Source: Cepaea nemoralis (lineage: Eukaryota > Mollusca > Gastropoda > Stylommatophora > Helicidae). Taken from it: DNA of 64,000 nt. The translations under genes were made by a program, and so were the position numbers. Of this stretch, positions 1 through 12,800 are shown piece by piece. Location: positions 124,001-188,000 of the forward strand of contig JACEFZ010027934.1 of the NCBI GenBank assembly GCA_014155875.1, in the 5' to 3' direction. The notes under the pieces are model-generated. The model was not told the DNA's origin. It saw only the letters and a list, made by a program, of their open reading frames with translations, and ran no database searches. Numbering within the stretch: position 1 is the stretch's first letter; each line of letters begins with the position of its first letter.

Positions 1-31
1 AGTTCTATTTGAAGGATTTTAATCCTAACCC

Positions 32-222
32 TACTACCACCACCACCATCACTACCACCACCACCATCACCATCACCACTACCACCACCACCACTACCAC
101 CACTACCACCACTACATCACTACCACCACTACATCACTACCACCACCTACATAACTACCATCACTACATCACTACCACCACCACCATCACTACATCACTA
201 CCACCATCACCACCACCACTAC
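32..222. repeat. (ACC/ATC)n trinucleotide microsatellite
   Basis: About 190 bases of imperfect CAC/CAT/TAC triplets. The open frame through it (poly-Thr/His) is a by-product of the repeat. Confidence 0.95.
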
Positions 223-233
223 CTGCCCGGAGG

Positions 234-509
234 TCAGCATGGCCAAATGGATAAAAGTGCTCTCCTTCTTAAACATCAGGTGTGCTGATGCCGAGGTAGC
301 AAGGTTAACCCCTACACCGGTCATTTGGGCTAAAATGTTGACTTCTCACCTTTGACTGCGAGATGTAAATTATAAGTGCCTTAGAAGTTGGCGAGGGACA
401 CAAGTAATAGGGGAAGCTAACACACATACACAAATCAGTCCAGCGCACTAGAAGTAGCATATGAATGGACTACGCGTGAGTTTAAAGCTAACGAATGGGG
501 GAAAAAAAT
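234..509 (+). mobile_element. tRNA-derived SINE, family 1
   Basis: The head resembles a class II tRNA: A-box-like ATGGCCAAATGG followed about 55 bases later by a B-box-like GGTTAACCCC. The body (GTTGACTTCTC..., GGCGAGGGACA..., CAGTCCAGCGCACTAG) and the A-rich end recur at 14024-15982, 16905-17200, 31800-32100, 36928-37075, 40787-41277 and 52725-53908. Confidence 0.8.
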
Positions 510-638
510 TATGATGCCCAAAGTTTGATAAGGACACGCTTATTTTTTTTCTCAACCATGATTAGGCAGTATTACTTTCATCTGTGCTATTTGTGTTTTT
601 GAAGCTTGACCAGTATTATTGATGTTTAATGTTGCAGG

Positions 639-709
639 TGTGAACTGACAGAACCATTGTGAACACCTGAGACAGTACTGGGTTCTTTCCTTTGTGAAGA
701 TCAGACATC
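639..709 (+). other. VPS72: Possible end of a 5' UTR exon before the VPS72 start codon
   Basis: A TTGCAG acceptor-like site ends at 638, 71 bases before the ATG. If used, 639-709 is 5' untranslated sequence and an upstream noncoding exon lies elsewhere. The polypyrimidine tract is weak, so an unspliced 5' UTR is equally possible. Confidence 0.35.
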
Positions 710-823
710 ATGTTGGCAACGGAAAGAGAGAGGCGCTCCAATGCAGGAGGCAAGATGGCCAAACTTTTGGAAGCGGAAGATGAGGACGACTTTTATAAGA
801 CGACATATGGAGGATTTGAGGAG
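710..823 (+). CDS. VPS72: VPS72 exon 1 (codons 1-38)
   Basis: This exon encodes MLATERERRSNAGGKMAKLL and then the conserved acidic/aromatic H2A.Z-binding region ending YGGFEE. It ends GAG|GTAGTA in phase 0. A second in-frame ATG at codon 16 would still keep the conserved motif. Confidence 0.93.
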
Positions 824-3800
824 GTAGTATATTTTGTTCTATGTGGAGTTTCATTACTTGCAACATGCTTGGTGTGAGCTGGTATGTTAGTTCAAGCTCC
901 ACGCAAGCTCTGATCTGTTCTGGTCATGCTGGGCTATTTTGGATTATCTTGCTAGATTTGCTGATATTTATGCCTAGGGGCTGTGATAGTATGATGGATA
1001 GTCAACTTGCCTGCTGATTCACTGGTCCTGGGTTTAAACTCCCTTCAGTGTGAGTTTTTGTTTTCACGATCACATTTTTCCAGAACGATCAAACACTAAT
1101 AGCATAATCAGAAGCAGAATTACAAGTCCACATGAATAGTATAAACGAAGTGTGTAAGGAACATAACATAAAAATTAGCATCAGTAAAACAGAAGTAATG
1201 ACTATAAACAAAGAAGAAAAACAGCATAGATTCATCTAAAAGAACACCCCCTGAAACAAGTAAAGAGCTTCAAGTACTTAGGAAGTATAATATCATCAAA
1301 TGGCAAATCAGAAGACGAGATTGAAAGCCTGACAGCCCATAGGTCAGGTTTGAATTTGTATCCAGGCAGAATTTGAGTGGTCCTGGACTCCCATGTTGAC
1401 CTAGCCTAAACTGGGGGTACCAGGAAATGTCTGGGGAAGTCAAGGCGGCTGGTGCTAGCCTTGGGGAAATACTGTTGTTGTATTAGCTGTTTATCCCGTG
1501 CAGATCCTCATGTGACTGTTGTTGTATTAGCTGTTTATCCCGTGCAGATCCTCATGTGACTGTTGTTGTATTAGCTGTTTATCCCATGCAGATCCTCATG
1601 TGACTGTTGTTGTATTAGCTGTTTATCCCGTGCAGATCCTTATGTGACTGTTGTTGTATTAGCTGTTTATCCCGTGCAGATCCTCATGTTACTGTTGTAT
1701 TAACAAGAGCTGTTTATCCCGTGCAGATCCTCATGTGACTGTTGTATTAGCTGTTTATCTCGTAGAGATCCTCATGTTACTGTTGTTGTATTAGCTGTTT
1801 ATCCCATGCAGATCCTCATGTGACTGTTGTTGTATTAGCTGTTTATCTCATGCAGATCCTCATGTGACTGTTGTTGTATTAGCTGTTTATCTCGTGCAGA
1901 TCCTCATGTGACTGTTGTTGTATTAGCTGTTTATCCTGTGCAGATCCTTATGTGACTGTTGTTGTATTAGCTGTTTATCCCGTGCAGATCCTCATGTTAC
2001 TGTTGTATTAACAAGAGCTGTTTATCCCGTGCAGATCCTCATGTGACTGTTGTTGTATTAGCTGTTTATCTCGTAGAGATCCTCATGTTACTGTTGTTGT
2101 ATTAGCTGTTTATCCCATGCACATCCTCATGTTACTGTTGTTGTATTGGCTGTTTATCTCGTGCAGATCCTCATGTGACTGTTGTTGTATTAGCTGTTTA
2201 TCTCGTGCAGATCCTCATGTGACTGTTGTTGTATTAGCTGTTTATCCCATGCAGATCCTCATGTGACTGTTGTTGTATTAGCTGTTTATCTCGTGCAGAT
2301 CCTCATGTGACTGTTGTTGTATTAGCTGTTTATCTCATGCAGATCCTCATGTGACTGTTGTTGTATTAGCAAAAGCTGTATAGAACAGATCCTCATGTTA
2401 TTCTTGCTGCATTAACAAGAGCTGTCTCATGCAGATCCTCATGTTACGATTGTTGTATTAGCAAGAGCTGTTTATCTCATGCAGATCCTCATGTTGCGAT
2501 TGTTGTATTAGCAAGAGCTGTTTATCTCATGCAGATCCTCATGTTATTCTTCTTTTTTACTTTCAGGAGGAAGAGGACAAAGATTACAACTCATCCCAGT
2601 CAGATTCTGATGATATCATTGACTCTGATTTCAGCATAGATGAAAATGATGAGGTGAAGAGTGACAATGATGATGAAGGAAAACCAAAACGCAAGAAGAA
2701 AGGAGTTGTTACAAAAGCATACAAGGTATATAAGTATTATGTATGGTCTCATTATTAGTGCATTTAATTTTACAATGCTAAATATATTTAATGATAAACA
2801 TATCTATTCATAGCACTTATAAAACAGAACATGCACTGAAATTTGGAAGAAAAGGATATTAGATTCATTATTATTATGAGAGAATTCATCATGTGTGCGT
2901 ATTATGTTAGTTTTTTTAATCAACATGTGTGCGTATCATGTTAGTTTTTAGATTGTGGGATTTTGGTTGTAGAAAAGAAGTATAGACTAGAGAGAAACTT
3001 CATGTTCTAAATTAGTGAGTCTGTCATCAATGTGTCACCATCATAGTTTGCCATCTCACACAATTATGTCTTTGATCGAGTCTGTTCTTGTCATGATCAT
3101 GGTTTGCCACCTCACACAATTATGTCTTTGACTGAGTCTGTTCTTGTCATAGTTTGCCATCTCACACAATTATGTCTTTGATCGAGTCTGTTCTTGTCAT
3201 GATCATGGTTTGCCACCTCACACAATTATGTCTTTGACTGAGTCTGTTCTTGTCATAGTTTGCCATCTCACACAATTATGTCTTTGATTGAGTCTGTTCT
3301 TGTCATGGTTTGCCATATGTCTTTGACTGAGTCTGTTCTTGTCATGGTTTGCCATCTCACACAATTATGTCTTTGATTGAGTCTGTTCTTGTCATGGTTT
3401 GCCATCTCACACAGTTATGTCTTTGACTGAGTCTGTTCTTGTCATGGTTTGCCATCTCACACAGTTATGTCTTTGACTGAGTCTGTTCTTGTCATGGTTT
3501 GCCATCTCACACAATTATGTCTTTGATTGAGTCTGTTCTTGTCATGGTTTGCCATATGTCTTTGACTGAGTCTGTTCTTGTCATGGTTTGCCATCTCACA
3601 CAATTATGTCTTTGATTGAGTCTGTTCTTGTCATGGTTTGCCATCTCACACAATTATGTCTTTGATTGAGTCTGTTCTTGTCATGGTTTGCCATATGTCT
3701 TTGACTGAGTCTTTTCTTGTCATGGTTTGCCATCTCACACAATTATGTCTTTGATTGAGTCTGTTCTTGTCATGGTTTGCCATATGTCTTTGACTGAGTC

Positions 3801-6800
3801 TTTTCTTGTCATGGTTTGCCATCTCACACAATTATGTCTTTGATTGAGTCTGTTCTTGTTATGGTTTGCCATCTCACACAATTATGTCTTTGATTGAGTC
3901 TGTTCTTGTCATGGTTTGCCATCTCACACAATTATGTCTTTGATTGAGTCTGTTCTTGTTATGGTTTGCCATCTCACACAATTATGTCTTTGATTGAGTC
4001 TGTTCTTGTCATGGTTTGCCATCTCACACAATTATGTCTTTGATCAGTTCTTTTCTTATCCCGATATGCCATGTTTCTCCTCATCACACGGCCAGAAAGT
4101 CTTTACTGTCTGCTCATAATTTCTCTAATCAGTTTCTGGTTTTAATGTATTTCTTGAAGTAATATCTATTTGTTTCTCTGTCCACCCTTTCTGTTCTTTG
4201 CATATCCCTCAGAAACCACATGTCCACTGCCAGGAGATGATTCACAGTTTGCTGGATTATTGTCCATGTTTGACATGCCTACAACAGTATAGGTTCTATA
4301 TAGCTCTTGAACCACTCTTTTCAACACTGCAACTAACAGCTTTTTATGGGGAATATGTTGTGTGCCCACCATCTTGTTGGCTGACACCTGATTCTTCTGT
4401 CAGAGACCATGCCTTCTATTACTGTTCTGTCTAAATGACTGTGTGTGACATTTATGTGACCAAAGTATTTACGGGGAATATGTTGTGTGGGCACCATCTT
4501 TTTGGCTGACACTGATTCTTCTGTCAGAGACCATGCCTTCTATTACTGTCCTGTCTAAATTACTGTGTGACATTTATGTGACCAAAGTATTTACGAGGAA
4601 TATGTTGTGTGGGCACCATCTTTTTGGCTGACACCTGATTCTTCTGTCAGAGACCATGCCTTCTATTACTGTCCTGTCTAAATTACTGTGTGACATTTAT
4701 GTGACCAAAGTATTTCCATTTCTGAGACATGTTGCTGTTTGTGGACCAGTTCTCTTCGATGTTCAAACTCATATCCTCCAGTCTTAGGTGTTAATATGTT
4801 TACTGGTTAAGGTGTCTTTTTTAAAACACCAAAACAAGAGAAAGGATTTGACTGTAACTCAGAAAGTAGTTCTAGCTTGGATCATTCACTGCTTCGGAGA
4901 ATGTTAAATCAATGTTTCATTTTGTAGGATCCAAAAGGGGACAAGGAAAAGAGGCCTCCAACAAAGAAGTTAAAAATAGAAAAATCAACGGAGGTTCCGT
5001 CAGTTCAGATCTATGTATCTCCAGGTACACTGCATTATATTGTGAATGTTGAGTGGATCTCTGAGACACTTTGTCATGTTGTGAATGTTCAGTGGATCTC
5101 TGGGACACACTTCATCATGTTGTGAATGTTGAGTGGATCTCTAGGACACTTTGTCATGTGTGAGAAGTGTCAGAGTTAATGTATAATTGTGAAATGTACA
5201 AACTTCATCATAATGTGAATGTTGTGTGAAAAATGTCAGAGTTTGTGTGGGTGGTTGGGAGGGAGGGAGAGAAATGTAAAACTTCATCACTATTATGCAG
5301 TGTTACGTTGATTTCTGAGAGTTGGTGTGTTGTTTGTATGAAATGTACGAGCTGATTTGTAAGCTTGCTGACATGCTGGTGTGGTGGGAAACAAGTAGGC
5401 GGGCAGATTGGCTGGATCTGTATCATCAGAGTGGGGTATTGGTATGTGATAAGGCAGACATAGGTCGGGACTCTTTGGGATTGTGTGCATATTGTGGCGT
5501 GGAGAAAATAGTGCTGCAGGGAGTAACCAGAGGATCTGGTTGATGTTCAGGACTCGAAGACCGAGGTATACATAATCTGCTACTGGTACCATTAGTATTG
5601 GGACTCTTCACTGACAGTTGAAGATGAGGACAGGGCATGTATGATGAGAATGTCTGGAGTGCTATGATCTCTCTTCTTGACTTGACTCAACTCAGCTTGT
5701 ATGTTTGCTGTAAAACATGAGTGCTAGTGTTATGAATATTTCTTCTGACTCTTTTATCTTATGTTAGAGCATGGACATTTTATTGTTGTAGTTGCCCTCA
5801 TTGCTAGATTACCTACAGATAACATGTTTAGTGATGGTTTGTTGTTAGTTGTCTGGTCCGTTTGTATTTTGTTTGTTTATTTACACTATATGTGTCTGCA
5901 ACAAATATATTCATGAATATTTATCAATGAAAATGTTTCTTGAGTGCAGAAAGAAAGTCCGTGAGGCAATCAACAGCTCTAAAATCTGAAGCAGCATTAT
6001 CAAGGCAGAAGCTGGATCAACAGAGAGACAAGTTCCTTAAAGACATGGCGATCAAGAAAAATGTTTCTCACATTCGCAGGATGACCCAAGAAGAGCTTCT
6101 AGAGGAAGCCAAGATCACTGAAAAACAAAACATGAAAAGTTTAGGTAAGCATTTTCTGTCATGAATTATACTTACATGAAAAGTTTAGGTAAGCATTTTC
6201 TGTCATGAATTATACTTGCATGAAAAGTTTACGTAAGCATTTTATTTCACAAATTATACTTATTGTGTTAAGGCATTTGTGATTTGTGATTTTACTCTTT
6301 CTCTGTGTTTGACTATTCTTCATGTGTTCCAATCAATGTGTTTAAAGTGATTGTACTTCTTACCTCGACCAATATACAGTTGTTGGTTGGCAAGTGGTCT
6401 AGGGTTGAAGCTCTGATAAGCAGACAGTGAGAGCATTGCTTTGCTGATCCGACAGCTTCTGCAGCTTGTCTTATTCCAGATGTATGAGTGTTGTCTTTCC
6501 TCTGGAGTAAACTAGGCAAGCCTAGAGATGAATCATATGGCATGGGGAAAGCTTTGTGCTATAGAGAGGTATGACTCCATCCATGGTCTGGTTGTGTGCT
6601 ATGGAGAGGTATGACTCCATCCATGGTCTGGTTGTGTGCTATGGAGAGGTATGACTCCATCCATGGTCTGGTTGTGTGTGCTATAGAGAGGTATGACTCC
6701 ATCCATGGTCTTGTTGTGTGCTATAGAGAGGTATGACTCCATCCATGGTCTGGTTGTGTGCTATAGAGAGGTATGACTCCATCCATGGTCTGGTTGTGTG

Positions 6801-9800
6801 CTGTAGAGAGGTATGACTCCATCCATGGTCTGGTTGTGTGCTATAGAGAGGTATGACTCCATCCTTGGTCTGGTTGTGTGCTATAGAGAGGCATGACTCC
6901 ATCCATGGTCTGGTTGTGTGCTATAGAGAGGTATGACTCCATCCATGGTCTGGTTGTGTGCTATAGAGAGGTATGATGCCATCCATGGTCTGGTTGTGTG
7001 CTATAGAGAGGTATGACTCCATCCTTGGTCTGGTTGTGTGCTATGGAGAGGTATGACTCCATCCATGGTCTGGTTGTGTGCTATAGAGAGGTATATGACT
7101 CCATCCATGGTCTGGTTGTGTGCTATGGAGAGGTATGACTCCATCCATGGTCTGGTTGTGTGCTATAGAGAGGTATGACTCCATCCTTGGTCTGGTTGTG
7201 TGCTATAGAGAGGTATGACTCCATCCATGGTCTGGTTGTGTGCTAAGGAGAGGTATGACTCCATCCATGGTCTGGTTGTGTGCTATGGAGAGGTATGACC
7301 CCATCCATGGTCTGGTTGTGATTATGCCTTTTTTGAAACACAGCATAATAAACTATCATCTGCCAAGATGCTGGTGCAGTACTTCTTATGTTTAGACATA
7401 GAATGCTTGAGAAATCTGGCAATGTATTTGTTTATTTAACAAGGAGTGTATAGTTGGCCCATGTGGAAGTAAAGCACTATAAATGTTATCATTATTATCT
7501 CCATTGGGCAAATACAGGAATCTTCTGGGACTAGAGAGTGAAGTTTGTTTTGTTGATCCCTTTTGTCAATATATAAGTAACTTGTTTGTCATTATCATTT
7601 CATGCCAGATTGTGCTTTACCCCTGTGGCAAAATTGGTGGGGATGACTGCAAGGATGCTACCACACTGCTCCTATCTTATTGTCTATCTTTTCCTCAAGT
7701 TAAGTTCTGATGTCCCCTCGGGACTGCTACATATGCTTTCTTTCTTTAATTGCCCCGAATGCTGTGATGTCAGTTACTAAATCAATCAATCAATCAATCA
7801 ATCAATCTTTCTTTAATTAGCTCCCGTCAGTAACAAGATAGACACAATAAAGTCAAACCATTAACAATAATTTATTGAGGCACTGGTTCAATGAATGAAA
7901 AATAGCAAACACCCACAATTTACGAAGACAAATATATCAGACACTTAGTTGGAGGATGAGATGAGCTAGTCCAGTAAGAATGTTCATCATGGACACCATA
8001 AGAGTCTGCTGTCTTGTGTCTGTATTGTCTGGGAGGACAGACACTGTTCACCTTAGTTGTGTTTCGAATCCTCCTCCCTTGTAGATCCCTCAACCCCTAG
8101 GAAATTGCAGCCCAGTCCTCAGATATCTTCTGTTCAAAGATTTGGGTGATTCGAACTTCAAGCGAAATCTTGACGCGACAAACTTCTTCACTCAAAAGGT
8201 GCATTTAAAATGGTTGATTGTTTATCTTCAAACACCATCTTGAGGCAACAAACTTCTTCACTCAAAAGGTACATTCAAAAAGGGGTAACCTGAAACAAAC
8301 AACTCTAGGATAGTCTTCTGAACCAGCCCATTTTAAACATAACCTGAAACTCAACTGTTTTCTTCTTATGGTGAGTCTCGGAGATATGGGCATCTTTTAA
8401 TAAACATGTGTAATTATGGATGCCATGCTGCACTGAACATCACTCCTAAACATGGCAGAAGATAATGACAGTGGTGTCTATGCTTCTTCTTTACCTCTTC
8501 GGGGAATCAGTCACTGTCTAGTATAGTGTTGATACTGGAACATACTTTCCTAGTTGAATACCTTGTTTTCTGATCAAGTTCCCTTCTAAGAGCCAGATCT
8601 TGACATTATGAACCAGACCAGCTACAGAAGTAGTGAAGTTATAGTGAAGAATTCCTTAGACCACTTGGCTCTGTTAGAGTGGATAATCCTCCCTATGTGG
8701 TTATGTTTATCTGGGTTGACCTGCCCCAGGAAATGTTAGATTTATATAGATAGAAGTTGTTGTCTCCCAATGTGGAGTCTGTATATGTAGATATGGAAGA
8801 CACTAGTAAAGACTATTAGCTGGTACCCAATCCTTTCAGTATTACATTGATTAATGGTGAGAAAGATTGGTAGCTTTTATTGATAGTGCTTTCCAATCTA
8901 TTAAAGTACTATTAAACCTTCTATATTATATGTACATAGAATCATCTTTTATGAAGATATCCTGTCGGTCTTAATTGGATTCACACCTCAAGGTATGGTC
9001 GCAGGAGGTTATCATATCTCTGGATTGCTCAAGGAAGAGTCAGTGATCGTACAGAACTTCATAACGGCACAAGCTGATGATAATTCTTTCTTCCTTTCGA
9101 AATGTCCCGAGTATGGATTTAAATTACAACGTTCAGAATAAGAAAAGCCATGACATAGACTATTAGGTATATAGAAGAATGCCTGCAGAACGATTCCTGT
9201 ATTTAAAATGCTGAAATATTATTAATCTAATTCCAGCACCCTCGGTATTTGCTTGACAGAACCCACCGAGCCGACTTTTGTTTACATTTTCAATCCGCGC
9301 ATGCGTACTGCTGATCGGTTAGAATAAGTTATGTTTCGAGAATGTTTCTTCTCGAAAAATATAATTTAAATTCATTTAAACATAAGAGCATTTACATTCA
9401 TTATGAGAAATAAGACAGAATCTCCTTGAAGTCAGATGTACATCACTAGTAGTAGATACAACTCTATGCTTGCATATACTGCTTCAGGAAATTTGTGTTG
9501 CCCTCTTAGAAGTGATTTTCCCTGGGAAGGTTAACCCGGTCAACAAATGCCCGCAGAAGTTGGATGTGTCGGCCTAATGGCGCAAGAACGCAGCTCTGCT
9601 GTAAACATGCACAACACAATCACGTCAGGAAAAAAACTCTGGATGAACGCAGAAGAAGAAAAAAGAAGAAGTGATTTTCACAATGGCTGGACTGAGATCG
9701 GTACCAGCTGTTTTATGATTTCTCTAAAAAGTTGCTCCGGCTTGTCAGGAACAATTAAGTGGAGAAGTTGTGTTTGCACGCATAAAGATACTTTTTAGAA

Positions 9801-12800
9801 TAAAGACTATAGAATCCCAGAGAAAATGATGAATTCATCTTTATATAATTCATGCCTTCACTGGGGTTTAGAGAATTAACGCTTCGTGACCACGTATAAA
9901 GTACATAGAAAGTCGTGAAAATGGCACAAAATATGCATTGTTTGCCATATTATGGTTACTAAACAGTTTATTCTGTTTTGTAGAACTATTTAGTATGTCC
10001 ATTTGCACAAGTGGATTATATTTTGTTCCAAATGATAATTTGTTGTAAATGTTTACCAGAAAATTACCAGAAGTTGGAGCTGGAGAAAAAACGGGCGAGG
10101 GTAGTTAAACAAGGCGTATCATGGACCCATCATCCGCTACCACTCTCTCACGATGCCTTTAATTGAAGAGTTACCCTATGAACCAGACGTTGATGTTGAT
10201 TCTGAAGAGTGAGTACTCATATCTGTACCTGTTTATTTGTACTCACCAGTGTGTTACCCAGGCTTGCCAGGGCAGCCAAGAATAGTAACATTGTAACCTA
10301 CCTGGCATATTGTAAGAGATGACTGATGAGTTAAGCGATTGTAGTGGTGTGTGTCTTGAAAGGTCGCATGATGATTCCTGACAATAGGCTTTCCCAGCTA
10401 ATGAAAGTTAGTCAGGCAGAGTGACTGTCAAATGTACTACTAGATGACCAGTGGTGTGGAGTGGGTGATTTCTGCACGCCTCCCTGTGGTTTACGGTCTC
10501 CACTGTGGTGAAACTTGCTGAGAATCACACACCCTGCACACTTGGTGACTGAGAGTGAGTTCCAGCACATCCCTTCAATGATGGTAGACATTCAGCACCC
10601 AAGTCTTGCACTCACACTTGGTGACTGAGAGTGAGTCCCAGCACATCCCATCAATGATGGTAGACATTCAGCACCCACGTCTTGCACTCACACTTGGTGA
10701 CTGAGAGTGAGTCCCAGCACATCCCATCAATGATGGTAGACATTCAGCACCCACGTCTTGCACTCACACTTGGTGACTGAGAGTGAGTCCCAGCACATCC
10801 CTTCAATGATGGTAGACATTCAGCACCCAAATCTTGCACCCACACTTGGTGACTGAGAGTGAGTCCCAGCACATCCCTTCAATGATGGTAGACATTCAGC
10901 ACCCAAATCTTGCATCCACACTTGGTGACTGAGAGTGAGTCCCAGCACATCCCTTCAATGATGGTAGACATTCAGCATCCAAATCTTGCATCCACACTTG
11001 GTGACTGAGAGTGAGAACCAGCACATCCCATCAATAATGGTAGACATTCAGCACCCAAATCTTGCATCCACACTTGGTGACTGAGAGTGAGTCCCAGCAC
11101 ATGAATTCAATGATGGTAGACATTCAGCACCCAAATCTTGCATCCACACTTGGTGACTGAGAGTGAGTCCCAGCACATGAATTCAATGATGGTAGACATT
11201 CAGCACCCAAATCTTGCATCCACACTTGGTGACTGAGAGTGAGTCCCAGCACATGAATTCAATGATGGTAGACATTCAGCACCCAAATCTTGCATCCACA
11301 CTTGGTGACTGAGAGTGAGTCCCAGCACATGAATTCAATGATGGTAGACATTCAGCACCCAAATCTTGCATCCACACTTGGTGACTGAGAGTGAGTCCCA
11401 GCACATCCCTTCAATGATGGTAGACATTCAGCACCCAAGTCTTGCACTCACACATGGAGACCTCAGGGATATGATCGAAATGAGTGTGTTGTTTGCCTGA
11501 TGTCCTGACTTGTATTTAATAGACAGACATAATGTAGACAAAGTGTTGTTATCAGGATTAATAGTAAGAAAAGGCAAGTTTCAGTAGTAGCAACCAAACA
11601 CAGGTATGAAGGTGGTATCACAAATGTGGGTTTGTGAGTAGTAGTAGATGGGTTGCACTGAAAGTGTCACGAGAAGGAGAGATATGGCAGGAATAACTAG
11701 GATCACGAGAATATCGCTCCCACATTCACAGGGATACAAGTCAATGTGGCAAATTGTAGCGAGAATTATCAGCAAAATTTAATTAGATTTAATAAATTTA
11801 TTTGATTAATTGATTGAAACACATGCACTTTGTATAAAATATGCACTGAAGTGGCTATTGGGAAAGCCAGGTATCTTTGATGTTTTGACCAAACGTACAA
11901 AAGTGAGATGAGTTTGATGTGATGGTAGGAATTAATAGAGAAGAGAGTCCCATATTGTTTTGAGAAGCATAAATTAGCTTGAGGTTGCTAATATCACAGT
12001 AGACTTTGTCCTGTAATGGACTCGGTGGGTTATGAGTAATGGACTCGGTGGATTATAGCTTTGTCCTGTAATGGACTTGGCGGATTATGACTTTGTCCTG
12101 TAATGGACTTGGCGGATTATGACTTTGTCCTGTAATGGACTCTGTGGATTATGACTTTGTCCTGTAATTCTGATTACGATATGGAATATTGCTTGGCTAG
12201 CGAATAAATTACGTAGAAAGTCTGAATCAAAAGCTCACTGTCTAGATGTCATATGCAGACTGCATTCTTCTGGTTTCCGGAGGAACAGCCTGTGGTGAAC
12301 GGAAGGCCCAATATACAGAAGTGAGGCTAAGAGCAGCCATGTGCAGGATGTGATGATGTGCTATGTGCCAGCTCTGGAATTATGGAAGATTCATTGAATG
12401 GCGGGGAATCAATGGTCTGCCCCTGCCTTCCCTTGAGGGCCAACTGGGATGTGTTCAGCTGTTTTAAATGGGCCAGCTGGTATGGAAGGATGAAGATAAC
12501 ACCACAACATTGAGAGTGGAACGTCCTACGAAACACCCAGGAAGGTTAACCCGGTCAGCAAATGCCTGAAGAAGTCAGATGTTCCTGCTGCACAACGCAA
12601 TTATGCCCAAAGCAAACATTTGAGACGAGCGAAGAAGAAGAAGATGCTGTTCATATATTGTCTGAGGTGGCTCCTGGGGATGATCAGATTTAGAAACTAA
12701 GATCTACATTTACAATCAACAGTTAAGGCAAATCAGAGAGTTCTCCTACTTGAGAAGTACAAATAATTCATGCAAAAGCTGGGTGTTGAAGCAGTAAAAC

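Noticed and set aside
5322..5543. 73-codon frame in intron 3
   Set aside because: It overlaps a degenerate interspersed repeat and shows no splice-site support as a VPS72 exon.
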